Part shown: piece by piece, positions 16,450 to 25,700 of the stretch
How the letters are laid out: every line of letters starts with the position of its first letter
Numbering within the stretch: the stretch's first letter is position 1
DNA from: Flavobacterium piscis
GTDB taxonomy: Bacteria; Bacteroidota; Bacteroidia; Flavobacteriales; Flavobacteriaceae
NCBI RefSeq assembly: GCF_001686925.1
Contig: NZ_LVEN01000042.1
Location: 372,001 to 436,000 of the forward strand
Length of the DNA stretch: 64,000 nt
Reading direction: 5' to 3'
Position numbers and translations under genes: made by a program
The notes under the pieces: model-generated
Seen by the model: the letters and a program-made list of their open reading frames with translations, nothing else
What the model was told of the DNA's origin: nothing
The model's database searches: none

Positions 16450-18180
16450 TTATTTCAATTGCATTCCTGCAATGATATTTTGTATTTTTTCGTCTAAATA
16501 ACTTTCTGCAGCATCAAAATTAGCAACCGAATCTAATTCTGCATTAACGCTAATGTAGAATTTAATTTTAGGCTCAGTTCCGCTTGGTCTTGCACAAATT
16601 TTAGAACCATCTTCTGTGTAATAAATCAATACATTCGATTTCGGGATATCCATTGCAGATTCTTCACCAGACAATAAATTCAAAGCGATCGATGATTGAT
16701 AATCTTCAACCATAATCACTCTTTGTCCGTTGATTTCTTTTAAAGGATTTTGACGTAAATTAATCATCATCTGATTGATTTCCTGCAAACCTTCCATTCC
16801 TTTTTTGGTCAATGAAACCAGGTATTCTTTATAGAAACCATTTTCTACATAAAGTTGTAAAAGTTCATTATAAACGCTGCTTCCTGCCGCTTTTGCCTGA
16901 GCTGCAACTTCGCATATTAATAAAGTAGCTGCAACGGCATCTTTATCTCTCACGGCATCACCAACCATAAAACCAAAGCTTTCCTCGCCACCGCCAATAA
17001 ATTCAAGTTCCGGGAAATCTTTGATCATTTTGGCAATCCATTTAAAACCGGTCAAACCAACTTTACATTCTACGCCATAACTTGTAGCCAGTTCCATCAT
17101 CATCGGAGTCGAAACAATCGTAGAGCCTACAAATTGTTTACCGTTGATTTTGCCTGCTTTTTTCCACTGTTTCAATAAAAAAGAAGTCATCAAAATCATC
17201 GTCTGATTTCCGTTAAGCAAAGTCATTTTGCCATCGTTGTTTCTAACCGCTACACCAAGACGGTCACAATCAGGATCTGTTCCTACAACAATGTCAGAAT
17301 TGGTTTTATCGGCCAAAGCCAAAGCCATAGTCAAAGCTTCAGGCTCTTCTGGATTTGGAGATTTAACTGTTGGGAAATCTCCGTCAGGAATTGCTTGTTC
17401 CGGTACAATATGAACGTTTTTGTAGCCCGCTTGCGCTAAAGTATCCGGAATAGATTTTATAGAAGTTCCGTGCAATGAAGTAAAAACAATATGTAAATTA
17501 TCTTTGGCTTCAGCCGGAGTATTAAAACTTGCGTTTTCGATAGATGATTTTATAAATGCTTTGTCGATTTCAGTATCAATATATTCAATCAGACTTTCGT
17601 TAGCATTGAATTTAATTTTATCGTAGCTTAAATTTTCGATCACATTGATAATTGCAGCATCCTGAGGAGGAACTATTTGTCCGCCATCTTCCCAGTATAC
17701 TTTGTATCCGTTGTATTCCGGCGGATTATGAGAAGCCGTAAGTACGATTCCGCATTGACATCCTAAATGTTTAAGTGCAAATGATAATTCAGGAGTTGGT
17801 CTTAAATCTGAGAATAAGTAAACATGAATTCCGTTTGCCGAGAAAACATCAGCCACAACTTTTGCCAAAGTATTACTGTTATGACGACAATCATAAGCAA
17901 TAACTACTTTTAAAGGCTGGTTTGGGAAAACTTCGTGTAAATAATCAGATAAACCTTGAGTATTTTTTCCAAGCGTATATTTGTTGATTCTGTTGTTTCC
18001 AACGCCCATAACACCACGCATTCCTCCAGTTCCAAATTCAAGATTTTTATAAAAACTTTCCTCGAGTTCTTTTGGCGATGTAGTCATTAATTCTTTAACC
18101 GCAGCTTGTGTATCGTTGTCAAATGTAGGTGTTAACCATTCGTTTACAGCATTCAGGATATTAGGTGCTATATTCATCAT
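16450..18180 (-). CDS. Phospho-sugar mutase (phosphoglucomutase/phosphomannomutase family)
   Basis: A 576-residue alpha-D-phosphohexomutase that interconverts 1- and 6-phosphosugars for cell-envelope and glycogen precursors. The phospho-serine loop TASHNPPEYNGYKVY, the metal loop GTDPDCDRLGV, the sugar-binding GGEESFGFM and the phosphate-binding CARPSGTEPKIKFY are all intact. Length fits the long PgcA-like subgroup rather than GlmM (about 450). The start could be either of two consecutive ATGs. It is the first gene of the group leading to the DUF1016 and exporter genes. Confidence 0.9.
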   Translation of the reverse strand: MMNIAPNILNAVNEWLTPTFDNDTQAAVKELMTTSPKELEESFYKNLEFGTGGMRGVMGVGNNRINKYTLGKNTQGLSDYLHEVFPNQPLKVVIAYDCRHNSNTLAKVVADVFSANGIHVYLFSDLRPTPELSFALKHLGCQCGIVLTASHNPPEYNGYKVYWEDGGQIVPPQDAAIINVIENLSYDKIKFNANESLIEYIDTEIDKAFIKSSIENASFNTPAEAKDNLHIVFTSLHGTSIKSIPDTLAQAGYKNVHIVPEQAIPDGDFPTVKSPNPEEPEALTMALALADKTNSDIVVGTDPDCDRLGVAVRNNDGKMTLLNGNQTMILMTSFLLKQWKKAGKINGKQFVGSTIVSTPMMMELATSYGVECKVGLTGFKWIAKMIKDFPELEFIGGGEESFGFMVGDAVRDKDAVAATLLICEVAAQAKAAGSSVYNELLQLYVENGFYKEYLVSLTKKGMEGLQEINQMMINLRQNPLKEINGQRVIMVEDYQSSIALNLLSGEESAMDIPKSNVLIYYTEDGSKICARPSGTEPKIKFYISVNAELDSVANFDAAESYLDEKIQNIIAGMQLK

Positions 18181-18359
18181 TCGTATATTTTTATATTTAA
18201 TTTAAAATAATAATAATTTTCAGGAGCTAATCCTGCTATCATTCCAATCTTTTTTTGTTGTAGAAAAAACAACAAAAAAGGATTTTCCCTTCAAATGAAA
18301 TTCACTGAACTCCAATAAAAATAGAAGTATAGTGAAGTAATCAAGGCTAGGGCTTCATG
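18181..18359. other. Intergenic region with a strong hairpin
   Basis: Contains TTTTTTGTTGT/ACAACAAAAAA arms (about 18249-18280) around a six-base loop, preceded by CAGGAGCTAATCCTG and followed by GGCTAGGGCTTC. Between the glycosyltransferase stop and pgm start, both on the minus strand. No ORF. The layout resembles a flavobacterial intergenic repeat, but only one copy lies in this window. Confidence 0.5.
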
Positions 18360-19316
18360 TTAAAAATTAACCTCTCGGGCTACTTTGTAACGTGCTTCGT
18401 TGCTTTTAGTTCTCAAAATAATCTCCCCAAGAAAACCTGCAAGAAATAATTGAGTTCCCAGAATCATGGTTGTTAAGGCGATAAAAAACCAGGGATTACT
18501 AGTTACGAGACTATATTTCATTCCGTTATACATATGGTATAATTTAGAAATACCAATATATGCGGCAGATAAAAAACCGATAATAAACATTACCGAACCC
18601 ATTGCACCAAATAGGTGCATTGGTCTTTTTCCGAATCGGGATAAAAACCAAATCGTAATCAAATCCAGGAAACCGTTTATAAACCGTTCCATTCCAAATT
18701 TGGTTTCACCGTATTTACGAGCCTGGTGAATCACTACTTTTTCGCCAATTTTATTAAAACCGGCATTTTTGGCCAAAACAGGAATGTATCGGTGCATTTC
18801 GCCCGAAACTTCAATATTCTTTACAACTGTATTTTTGTAAGCTTTTAATCCGCAATTGAAATCATTCAATTCAACTCCCGAAGTCTTTCTTGCCGCCCAG
18901 TTGAAAAGTTTAGAAGGAAGATTTTTTGCCACAACAGAGTCGTAACGTTTCTTTTTCCATCCTGAAACCAAATCAAACTTCTGAGCGGTGATCATTTCGT
19001 ATAATCCCGGAATCTCATCCGGACTATCCTGTAAATCGGCATCCATTGTAATAATAACGTCACCTTGCGCTTTTGCAAAACCAGCATGTAGGGCCTGCGA
19101 TTTTCCAAAGTTTTTCATGAAACGAATTCCTTTTACATTAGGGTTTTCGTTAGAAAAACTTTCGATAATATTCCAAGAATTATCTGTACTTCCATCATCT
19201 ACAAAAATGATTTCATAAGAGTAATTGTTAGATTGCATCACTTTAATAATCCACGAATAGAGTTCTTTAAGTGATTCCTCTTCATTAAGAAGCGGTATAA
19301 GTATAGATAAATTCAT
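18360..19316 (-). CDS. Family 2 glycosyltransferase, DPM1/ArnC-like, membrane-bound
   Basis: A 318-residue GT2 enzyme that would transfer a sugar from a nucleotide donor to polyprenyl phosphate. The GT-A domain shows LIPLLNEEESLKELY, FVDDGSTDNSW, the TMDADLQDSP DXD region and the acceptor loop NDFNCGLKAYK. Two C-terminal membrane helices follow (about 230-255 and 268-295), typical of the dolichyl-phosphate-mannose/undecaprenyl-phosphate subfamily. It is 18 bases downstream of the DUF4199 gene on the same strand. The donor sugar cannot be told from sequence. Confidence 0.88.
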   Translation of the reverse strand: MNLSILIPLLNEEESLKELYSWIIKVMQSNNYSYEIIFVDDGSTDNSWNIIESFSNENPNVKGIRFMKNFGKSQALHAGFAKAQGDVIITMDADLQDSPDEIPGLYEMITAQKFDLVSGWKKKRYDSVVAKNLPSKLFNWAARKTSGVELNDFNCGLKAYKNTVVKNIEVSGEMHRYIPVLAKNAGFNKIGEKVVIHQARKYGETKFGMERFINGFLDLITIWFLSRFGKRPMHLFGAMGSVMFIIGFLSAAYIGISKLYHMYNGMKYSLVTSNPWFFIALTTMILGTQLFLAGFLGEIILRTKSNEARYKVAREVNF

Positions 19317-19334
19317 TTATATTTTATTATAGAC

Positions 19335-19868
19335 TTAAGGTTTGTCATTCTTTACTATTGCTCCAATAATTAGAGAATATATTAATCCAATTAATGAATA
19401 CATGACAAGTGTTACTGGAAGAACAATTAATGGGTTCATGAATTTTTTAACCATGCTAAGTCCCATTTCTAATTCTTGTGATGTTATATTAGGATTTTGA
19501 GTTATCATTCCTTCTTTAGAAATTTCCAGCATTTCATTTATGAATTCAGGAAATATCAAATTAAAAATTACACTAAATATGGCATATACCAAGCCTGCAA
19601 TAACAGTAATTGAAACTCCTGTTTTTAAACATTCAGAAAAAGATATGAATCCATTGTTGATATCCTTCTTATAATGATTGCAACCTAAGTATATAAATAT
19701 AAGAGGCAGAACTAAATAGTTGGCTATATTTACAATTACTCCAACACTTGAGTTTACTAATGATTTCATGCCAATTACATACATAATGACAAACTCCAAA
19801 ACCATTATAACACCGAACAAAAGACCGTACATAGTTCCCGACTTGGCAGGAGATATATTTTTATCCAT
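19335..19868 (-). CDS. DUF4199 domain-containing membrane protein
   Basis: A 177-residue protein with four predicted membrane helices (about 11-30, 38-60, 72-95 and 145-170). The pattern of helices with an acidic loop (NEMLEISKEGMITQNPN) before the last helix is that of DUF4199, a Bacteroidota family of unknown function, frequently encoded just upstream of a GT2 glycosyltransferase as here. It may assist the glycosyltransferase in the membrane, which is inference from gene order only. Confidence 0.78.
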   Translation of the reverse strand: MDKNISPAKSGTMYGLLFGVIMVLEFVIMYVIGMKSLVNSSVGVIVNIANYLVLPLIFIYLGCNHYKKDINNGFISFSECLKTGVSITVIAGLVYAIFSVIFNLIFPEFINEMLEISKEGMITQNPNITSQELEMGLSMVKKFMNPLIVLPVTLVMYSLIGLIYSLIIGAIVKNDKP

Positions 19869-19966
19869 ATAATTATTAGTTTAATTAATCCACAAATATA
19901 GCAATTCCCAATATATGAGAGATAAAAAAGCTTTTTGAATTTAACTAAAAAAAAGTGGGATAAACA

Positions 19967-19996
19967 TTTGTAGATTAAAAAAGAATTGTAAATTTG
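19967..19996 (+). promoter_or_regulatory. Promoter of rpmE2
   Basis: TTTG (19967-19970), an 18-base spacer and TAAATTTG (19989-19996) match the Bacteroidota consensus. This leaves an unusually long leader of more than 100 bases before the rpmE2 ATG, which could carry autoregulation. Confidence 0.72.
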
Positions 19997-20113
19997 CAAA
20001 CTCAAATAATTAAAAGTTTTAAACAAAAAAAGAGTATCCTTTGTTTACACCTTTTTCTAACCATGAAAAAGCTTCAAAATAAAAATGCTCTAAACAATAA
20101 AATAAAAGAAAAG

Positions 20114-20368
20114 ATGAAAAAAGGAATTCACCCAGAAAATTACAGATTAGTTGCATTTAAAGACATGTCAAATGACGAAGTTTTTATCACTAAATCTACT
20201 GCAGATACAAAAGAAACAATTGAAGTTGACGGAGTTGAGTATCCAGTTGTAAAAATGGAGATTTCTAGAACATCTCACCCTTTTTATACTGGTAAATCTA
20301 AACTTATCGATACTGCAGGACGTATTGATAAATTCAAAACTAAATATGCAAAACACGTTAAAAACTAA
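20114..20368 (+). CDS. rpmE2: 50S ribosomal protein L31 type B
   Basis: An 84-residue L31 beginning MKKGIHPENYRLVAF at ATG 20114; upstream in-frame codons add a leader unlike any L31. It has the type B core (FKDMSNDEVFIT, then HPFYTGKSKLIDTAGRIDKF) and lacks the CxxC zinc-binding cysteines of type A, so it does not need zinc. It is monocistronic with its own promoter and terminator. Confidence 0.95.
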   Translation: MKKGIHPENYRLVAFKDMSNDEVFITKSTADTKETIEVDGVEYPVVKMEISRTSHPFYTGKSKLIDTAGRIDKFKTKYAKHVKN

Positions 20369-20387
20369 TAACTGTTTTTACTTATAC

Positions 20388-20418
20388 AAAAGCCTTCCAA
20401 TTTGGGAGGCTTTTTTTA
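20388..20418 (+). terminator. Intrinsic terminator of rpmE2
   Basis: Stem AAAGCCTTCC/GGGAGGCTTT (with G-T pairing) followed by seven T. Confidence 0.85.
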
Positions 20419-20430
20419 TGGAATTGTAAA

Positions 20431-20576
20431 ATTTAACCGCAAAGCCCGCAAAGATTTTTATCTGGCATTATATTTAGAAAACACAAGTTCGCAAAGTTAA
20501 ATCTATACAAAGCTTTGCGAACTTTACTTTTTGCAAAAACTTAATAATATAAACTTTGCGTTCTTTGCGGTTAAAT
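20431..20576. repeat. Nested inverted-repeat element, family B
   Basis: Outer arms ATTTAACCGCAAAG (20431-20444) and CTTTGCGGTTAAAT (20563-20576) are perfect, and extend after a three-base mismatch by GCAAAG/CTTTGC. An inner pair AAGTTCGCAAAG (20485-20496) and CTTTGCGAACTT (20513-20524) is also perfect. The whole 146-base element has no ORF. With the terminator it fills most of the 354-base gap before the GlmU-like gene. Confidence 0.85.
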
Positions 20577-20722
20577 GATTATCAGTATAAAAATATGTTA
20601 GCCAAAAAAGCAATTATTTTCTTATTTTGAATAAGAGTACTTTTTAATAGAACAAATAAAATATTTGTAACTTTGATCTCGATAACCAAATCAAGATTTT
20701 AACAAGTACAAATTTTATATTT

Positions 20723-21898
20723 ATGAATTACATTCTTTTTGACGGTCCCGTCCGGAATGCTTTACTACCTTTTACTTTTACAAGACCTGTTGCTGATATA
20801 CTAATTGGAATCATGACGATTCGCCAAAAATGGGAAGCACGTTTAGGTTCGACCATTACAACTATTACCGAAGAATACTTGTCAACTAAATTTCCGATGG
20901 TGGAAATGGAAGAAAATGTAATGATCAATGCGGCATATTTACCAAATGATACGCTTGCAGAACTGGTTTCTGATTTAAAAGAAAATCAGGCAATCTTTAA
21001 AGGAGATGATGTTATCGCTTTTTTTACCACAGAAAATCAGGAAGAAGTAGATTTTGATGCTTACGAAATCATTCAATATAACGGAGATGCTCTTACTGTA
21101 GAACATACATGGGATATTTTTTCTAAAAATGATGCAGCCATTCGTGAAGATTTTATTTATCTAACCGAAGACAGAAAATCACAGCCTATCCCAAAAAGTG
21201 TAAATGTTATTGCGCCCGAGAATGTATTTATCGAAGAAGGAGCAAAATTAGAGTTTGTTACGCTGAATGCTTCAACAGGACCTATATATATAGGTAAGAA
21301 TGCTGAAATTATGGAAGGAACCGTAATTCGCGGTCCTTTTGCTTTATGCGAAAATGCTCAGGTAAAACTAAATGCCAAAGTGTATGGAGCAACAACAGTA
21401 GGTCCGGGATCAAGAATAGGCGGAGAGGTTAAAAATTCGATTCTTTTTGCTAATTCAAACAAAGGACACGACGGGTTTTTAGGTGATTCAGTTTTGGGAG
21501 AATGGTGTAATATTGGCGCAGACAGTAACAATTCAAACCTGAAAAACAACTACGAAGAAGTAAAGTTATGGAGTTACGAAACCGAAGGCTTTGCGAAAAC
21601 CGGGCTTCAGTTTTGTGGTTTAATGATGGGAGATCATAGTAAGTGCGGAATCAATACCATGTTTAATACCGGGACTGTAGTAGGAGTAAGTACCAATATT
21701 TTCGGGAGTGGTTTTCCTCGTAATTTTGTTCCTAGTTTTTCATGGGGAGGTGCAGGAGGTTTTACTACTTATGTAACCAAGAAAGCTTTCGAAACTGCAA
21801 AATTAGTGATGGGAAGACGAAATATAGATTTCGACGAAACAGAATCTGCAATTTTAGAACACATTTTTGAGGAAACTAAAAAATGGAGAAAGGATTAA
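20723..21898 (+). CDS. GlmU-like sugar-phosphate nucleotidyltransferase family protein
   Basis: A 391-residue two-domain protein. The N-terminal part begins MNYILFDGPVRNALLPFTFTRPVADI, a degenerate nucleotidyltransferase start without the classic GxGTRM loop. The C-terminal part (about 170-370) is a left-handed beta helix of hexapeptide repeats, as in GlmU acetyltransferases (for example GPIYIGKNAEIMEGTVIRGP). This Bacteroidota GlmU family protein is assumed to act on an acetylated sugar nucleotide, but its reaction is unproven. A TAACTTTG element (20668-20675) lies upstream without a convincing -33 box. Confidence 0.82.
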   Translation: MNYILFDGPVRNALLPFTFTRPVADILIGIMTIRQKWEARLGSTITTITEEYLSTKFPMVEMEENVMINAAYLPNDTLAELVSDLKENQAIFKGDDVIAFFTTENQEEVDFDAYEIIQYNGDALTVEHTWDIFSKNDAAIREDFIYLTEDRKSQPIPKSVNVIAPENVFIEEGAKLEFVTLNASTGPIYIGKNAEIMEGTVIRGPFALCENAQVKLNAKVYGATTVGPGSRIGGEVKNSILFANSNKGHDGFLGDSVLGEWCNIGADSNNSNLKNNYEEVKLWSYETEGFAKTGLQFCGLMMGDHSKCGINTMFNTGTVVGVSTNIFGSGFPRNFVPSFSWGGAGGFTTYVTKKAFETAKLVMGRRNIDFDETESAILEHIFEETKKWRKD

Positions 21899-21941
21899 TT
21901 TAATGAGATAATTAGTCAATTAGATAATGAAGTAATATAGT

Positions 21942-21975
21942 AAACCCGACAAGTTTTTAAAAGCTTGTCGGGTTT
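21942..21975. terminator. Hairpin between convergent genes
   Basis: Perfect 12-bp stem AAACCCGACAAG/CTTGTCGGGTTT between the GlmU-like and PepSY-like genes. It lacks a long T run on either side but is strong enough to act as a bidirectional terminator. Confidence 0.65.
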
Positions 21976-21993
21976 GTATGTTTAAATTAAATA

Positions 21994-22437
21994 TTAGTTA
22001 TCGAGTTTAGTAAAATCTCCTTTTAAGTTAAATTTTAATTCTAAACCGTTTGTCAGTTTTGTTTCATAACCAAAAGTTCCTATTTCTATTTTGGTTATTT
22101 TCTCTTTAGGAAAATTAGTTTTTACATACGAAGCAATTTTTTTCGGAATTATGGAGGATGGGATTTTGCCGCTGTTTCCATCAACTTCTTTCCAGTTTCC
22201 TTTTTTATCAAATTCTATTTCAATTTTATTGTCGTACTGAACTTTATATTCTGTAGAGAGGATTTCTTTGTCCTCTAGTATGTAGCTTGGTTTTTTAGAT
22301 CCAAAGTGAGCCTTTAAAAAAGTTTGCGCATTTGCGGGTAAAGCTTCTTTTTTAATAACGGTTTTTTGTGCATTTGCAGAAAATCCAAACAGTAATCCTG
22401 CAATTAGGCTGGCTACAAGGTTTAATTTCGTTCTCAT
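21994..22437 (-). CDS. Secreted PepSY-like protein (BT_0923 type)
   Basis: A 147-residue periplasmic protein with a signal peptide (LVASLIAGLLFGFSANA). The mature part contains two PepSY-like units: LPANAQTFLKAHFGSKKPSY...VQYDNKIEIEFDKKGNWKEVD and IPKKIASYVKTNFPKEKITK...KLTNGLELKFNLKGDFTKLD. This tandem arrangement is typical of the beta-lactamase-inhibitor-like Bacteroidota family (DUF2874). Its role is not known; inhibition of proteases has been proposed for PepSY domains in general. Confidence 0.8.
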   Translation of the reverse strand: MRTKLNLVASLIAGLLFGFSANAQKTVIKKEALPANAQTFLKAHFGSKKPSYILEDKEILSTEYKVQYDNKIEIEFDKKGNWKEVDGNSGKIPSSIIPKKIASYVKTNFPKEKITKIEIGTFGYETKLTNGLELKFNLKGDFTKLDN

Positions 22438-22540
22438 ATTTGCTGATTTTAATTCTCATACAAGATAAGGCTAAATTTTTAAAGATGTAGGAATATTGGT
22501 ATAATATTAAAAAATGGAGCGCGCTGTGGTTTAAATAATA

Positions 22541-22570
22541 TTGTCTAATAGTCTAATTAATCTATCTTTG
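22541..22570 (+). promoter_or_regulatory. Promoter of the ABC-F gene
   Basis: TTG (22541-22543), a 19-base spacer and TATCTTTG (22563-22570), followed by a leader of about 60 bases containing three CTAAAAATCT repeats. Confidence 0.72.
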
Positions 22571-22636
22571 CGCTTTTAAAAAAATACTTGCTGAGAAGTC
22601 TAAAAATCTAAGCAGTCTAAAAATCTAAAAATCTCA

Positions 22637-24271
22637 ATGATTACAGTTAACGATATTTCGGTTCAGTTTGGTGGAACTACACTATTTAGCGATGTTTCTT
22701 TTGCTATAAATGAAAATGATAAAATTGCCCTTATGGGTAAAAATGGTGCGGGAAAATCGACACTTTTAAAAATAATTGCAGGTCAGAGTAAACCTTCTAC
22801 AGGAAGTATTTCGGCTCCAAAAGAAGCGGTTATTGCTTACTTGCCTCAGCATTTATTGACCAAAGATGGTTCGACTGTGATGGAAGAAGCATCTAAAGCT
22901 TTTGGTGAAATTTTTAAAATGAAAGCTGAAATAGATGAAATCAACGAACAATTAACCGTTCGTACAGATTACGAAAGTGATGCTTACATGAAATTGATCG
23001 AAAGAGTTTCTGACTTAAGCGAAAAATTTTATGCAATCGAAGAAGTGAATTACGAAGCTGAAGTGGAGAAGATTTTAGTAGGTTTAGGTTTTGAGCGTGA
23101 AGATTTTGCTCGTCAGACTTCAGAATTTTCCGGAGGATGGAGAATGAGAATTGAATTGGCTAAAATTTTATTGCAAAAACCGGACTTAATTTTACTGGAT
23201 GAGCCAACCAACCACATGGATATTGAAAGTATTCAGTGGCTGGAAGAATTCCTGATCAATTCAGCAAAAGCAGTTGTTGTAATTTCGCACGATAGAGCGT
23301 TTGTCGATAATATCACCAATCGTACTATCGAAGTGACAATGGGAAGAATCTACGATTATAAAGCTAAATATTCTCATTACCTGGAATTAAGAAAAGATCG
23401 TCGTGTACACCAGCAAAAAGCCTACGATGAGCAACAAAAAATGATTGCTGATAACAGAGCTTTTATCGACCGTTTTAAAGGAACATTCTCTAAAACAGAT
23501 GCCGTTCAGTCTCGTGTTAAAATGCTTGAAAAGTTGGTGATCGTACAAGTTGATGAAGTAGATAATTCTGCATTAAAATTAAAATTTCCGCCAGCGGCAC
23601 GTTCAGGTCAATATCCTGTAGTGGTAAAAGAACTTTCTAAATCGTACGGAGATCATGTTGTTTTTAAAGATGCTAATATTGTGATCGAACGAGGTGAAAA
23701 AGTAGCTTTTGTAGGTAAAAATGGTGAAGGAAAATCGACCATGATTAAAGCGATCATGAAAGAAATTGGTATTGATGAAGGAAGTGTTGAAATTGGACAT
23801 AATTCTCAAATTGGATATTTCGCTCAAAACCAGGCTTCATTATTGGATGAAAATGCAACAATTTTTGAAACGATTGATAATATAGCTGTTGGAGATGTTA
23901 GAACGCAGATTAAAAATATTTTGGGAGCATTTATGTTTCAGGGAGATGATATTACTAAAAAAGTAAAAGTGCTTTCCGGAGGAGAAAAAACGCGTTTGGC
24001 AATGATTAAATTATTGCTTGAACCAGTTAACTTATTGATTCTGGATGAGCCTTCAAATCACCTTGACATGAAAACCAAAGACATTATCAAAGATGCTTTA
24101 CGTGACTTCGACGGAACTTTAATTTTGGTTTCTCACGACCGTGATTTCCTTGACGGATTAGCAACTAAAGTTTTTGAATTTGGAAACAAACGTGTAAAAG
24201 AACATTTTGAAGATGTAGCAGGTTTTCTTGCTCATAAAAAAATGGATTCTATGAGAGAGATAGAGAAGTAA
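22637..24271 (+). CDS. ABC-F family ATPase (ribosome-associated)
   Basis: A 544-residue protein with two ATPase domains and no membrane segments, the mark of ABC-F translation factors. Domain 1: GKNGAGKST, signature FSGGWRMR, LILLDEPTNHMD. Linker (about 240-310): charged helices with the P-site-tRNA-interacting motif region. Domain 2: GKNGEGKST, signature LSGGEKTR, LLILDEPSNHLD. Both catalytic glutamates are present. Such proteins rescue or regulate stalled ribosomes; the YbiT-like subgroup is the most likely. Antibiotic protection cannot be ruled in or out by eye. Confidence 0.9.
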   Translation: MITVNDISVQFGGTTLFSDVSFAINENDKIALMGKNGAGKSTLLKIIAGQSKPSTGSISAPKEAVIAYLPQHLLTKDGSTVMEEASKAFGEIFKMKAEIDEINEQLTVRTDYESDAYMKLIERVSDLSEKFYAIEEVNYEAEVEKILVGLGFEREDFARQTSEFSGGWRMRIELAKILLQKPDLILLDEPTNHMDIESIQWLEEFLINSAKAVVVISHDRAFVDNITNRTIEVTMGRIYDYKAKYSHYLELRKDRRVHQQKAYDEQQKMIADNRAFIDRFKGTFSKTDAVQSRVKMLEKLVIVQVDEVDNSALKLKFPPAARSGQYPVVVKELSKSYGDHVVFKDANIVIERGEKVAFVGKNGEGKSTMIKAIMKEIGIDEGSVEIGHNSQIGYFAQNQASLLDENATIFETIDNIAVGDVRTQIKNILGAFMFQGDDITKKVKVLSGGEKTRLAMIKLLLEPVNLLILDEPSNHLDMKTKDIIKDALRDFDGTLILVSHDRDFLDGLATKVFEFGNKRVKEHFEDVAGFLAHKKMDSMREIEK

Positions 24272-24296
24272 TCTAGTTAAAAATATAATAATATAA

Positions 24297-24327
24297 AGGG
24301 CGTTAGTTAATTCTAACGCCTTTTTTT
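24297..24327 (+). terminator. Intrinsic terminator of the ABC-F gene
   Basis: Stem GGCGTTAG/CTAACGCC with a six-base loop, followed by seven T. Confidence 0.88.
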
Positions 24328-24481
24328 ATGAAAAAATTAATAAAAAACGATTATTAAATAAATGTTAAAAACATGATATAAATCAGAATTGTAGCTGTAA
24401 GGATTAGATAATTTTAGTAGAGTAAAACAGGGCTATTCATAGCTTGATTTTTATAAAATAAAATAAATCTAAACTTTTATT

Positions 24482-25636
24482 ATGAACCTTTTAAATAAAT
24501 TTTTCTCCAAAAAGATTATACTTCTAATCTTTTTATTTCCCTTTTTCTCGAGTGGGCAAACTATAGATTCTCATGCTCAAACAGAATTAAAATATCCTCA
24601 ATTTAAAGTACAGGGGCTTTTTCAGGGCCGTTACTTAAGTGGCTTTACGAAAGGAATAGATGCTGCAACCGGACTGCAGCATTTAGATGGTGAAGGAGTC
24701 GAAGATACATTCGATATAAAAAGAATGCGTCTTGGGCTTACAACAAAATTAAGTGATGGATTTGATGTTGTTGTTCTGGCAAATTTTGCAGACGTAAAAT
24801 CAGATCCTAAAAACAAGATTCTTGAAAATGCCTTTGCAAGGTATATTTTTAATAAAAACATTGGTATTATGGCAGGTCAGTTTAGACCCGCTTTTGGACT
24901 TGAGGAACTAAATCCTGCCGATATTCTTAAATCATTCGATTATTCTAATCAATATACAGAGTTTGGTAATAATGGCTGGGCAAGTTTTCAAATGGGGGCT
25001 TCTGTATTTGGAGGGTTTAATTTAGGAAAGCTTCCCGTTAGTTATGCATTTTCTGCTGTAAACGGAAATGGGAGAAACCAGGTATCAGACAAAGACGATG
25101 GTAAACAATACTCTTCGCGTTTTGCTTTCGAATTAAATAAAAAACATAATATCAATTTTGGTATTAATGGTGGTTTTGGGGAAGTTTTTAATACCAAAGT
25201 TTTTGCAGTTGCCTTAGATTTTACAGCTGATTTTAAATTGGCGGATAAACTAATATTACAAACGCAGCTTGAAGGCAAACAAGGAATAAATCACTACTTA
25301 TATTATTCTTTAGCTGCAGAATCCAGAACAGGAAATATTAATGATTACGAAATGCGTGGGGCATACTTCCTGCCCAATTTGAGATATGAAATTCAATATC
25401 AAAAATTAACCGCTATAGAATTTTCATGTCGCTATGAATATTTTGACAGAAGTTTTAAAATCAATTCAAATGCAAGACAGACTTATACGCCAATGGCAGG
25501 TCTGGAATTTGGAAAAGGATATACGGGACGTATCGAAATGGGAATGCAATTCGATAATTATAAACGCAACGTCGCCAATACTACGGCATACGATAACAAC
25601 TTATTTATCATACAATTTCAAGGAAGATTTTTCTAG
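24482..25636 (+). CDS. OprO/OprP-type outer-membrane porin
   Basis: A 384-residue outer-membrane channel with the signal peptide ending FPFFSSGQ. Features of the phosphate-selective porin O/P family include the early strand FKVQGLFQGRYLSGF, the conserved FDIKRMRLGLTTKLSDGFDV and GIMAGQFRPAFGLEE motifs, and a final LFIIQFQGRFF. Despite the family name the anion specificity varies. It lies 64 bases before a C4-dicarboxylate carrier gene, so I infer that it admits dicarboxylates into the periplasm. Confidence 0.85.
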   Translation: MNLLNKFFSKKIILLIFLFPFFSSGQTIDSHAQTELKYPQFKVQGLFQGRYLSGFTKGIDAATGLQHLDGEGVEDTFDIKRMRLGLTTKLSDGFDVVVLANFADVKSDPKNKILENAFARYIFNKNIGIMAGQFRPAFGLEELNPADILKSFDYSNQYTEFGNNGWASFQMGASVFGGFNLGKLPVSYAFSAVNGNGRNQVSDKDDGKQYSSRFAFELNKKHNINFGINGGFGEVFNTKVFAVALDFTADFKLADKLILQTQLEGKQGINHYLYYSLAAESRTGNINDYEMRGAYFLPNLRYEIQYQKLTAIEFSCRYEYFDRSFKINSNARQTYTPMAGLEFGKGYTGRIEMGMQFDNYKRNVANTTAYDNNLFIIQFQGRFF

Positions 25637-25700
25637 AAATAAAACTCCTGCGTAGTGTTTGGCTACACAAATATTAACTAATCAATAATTTAAAATAAAA

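Noticed and set aside
19994..20113. N-terminal extension of L31
   Set aside because: The extension starts within or just after the promoter and does not resemble L31; MKKGIHPENYR is the standard type B start.
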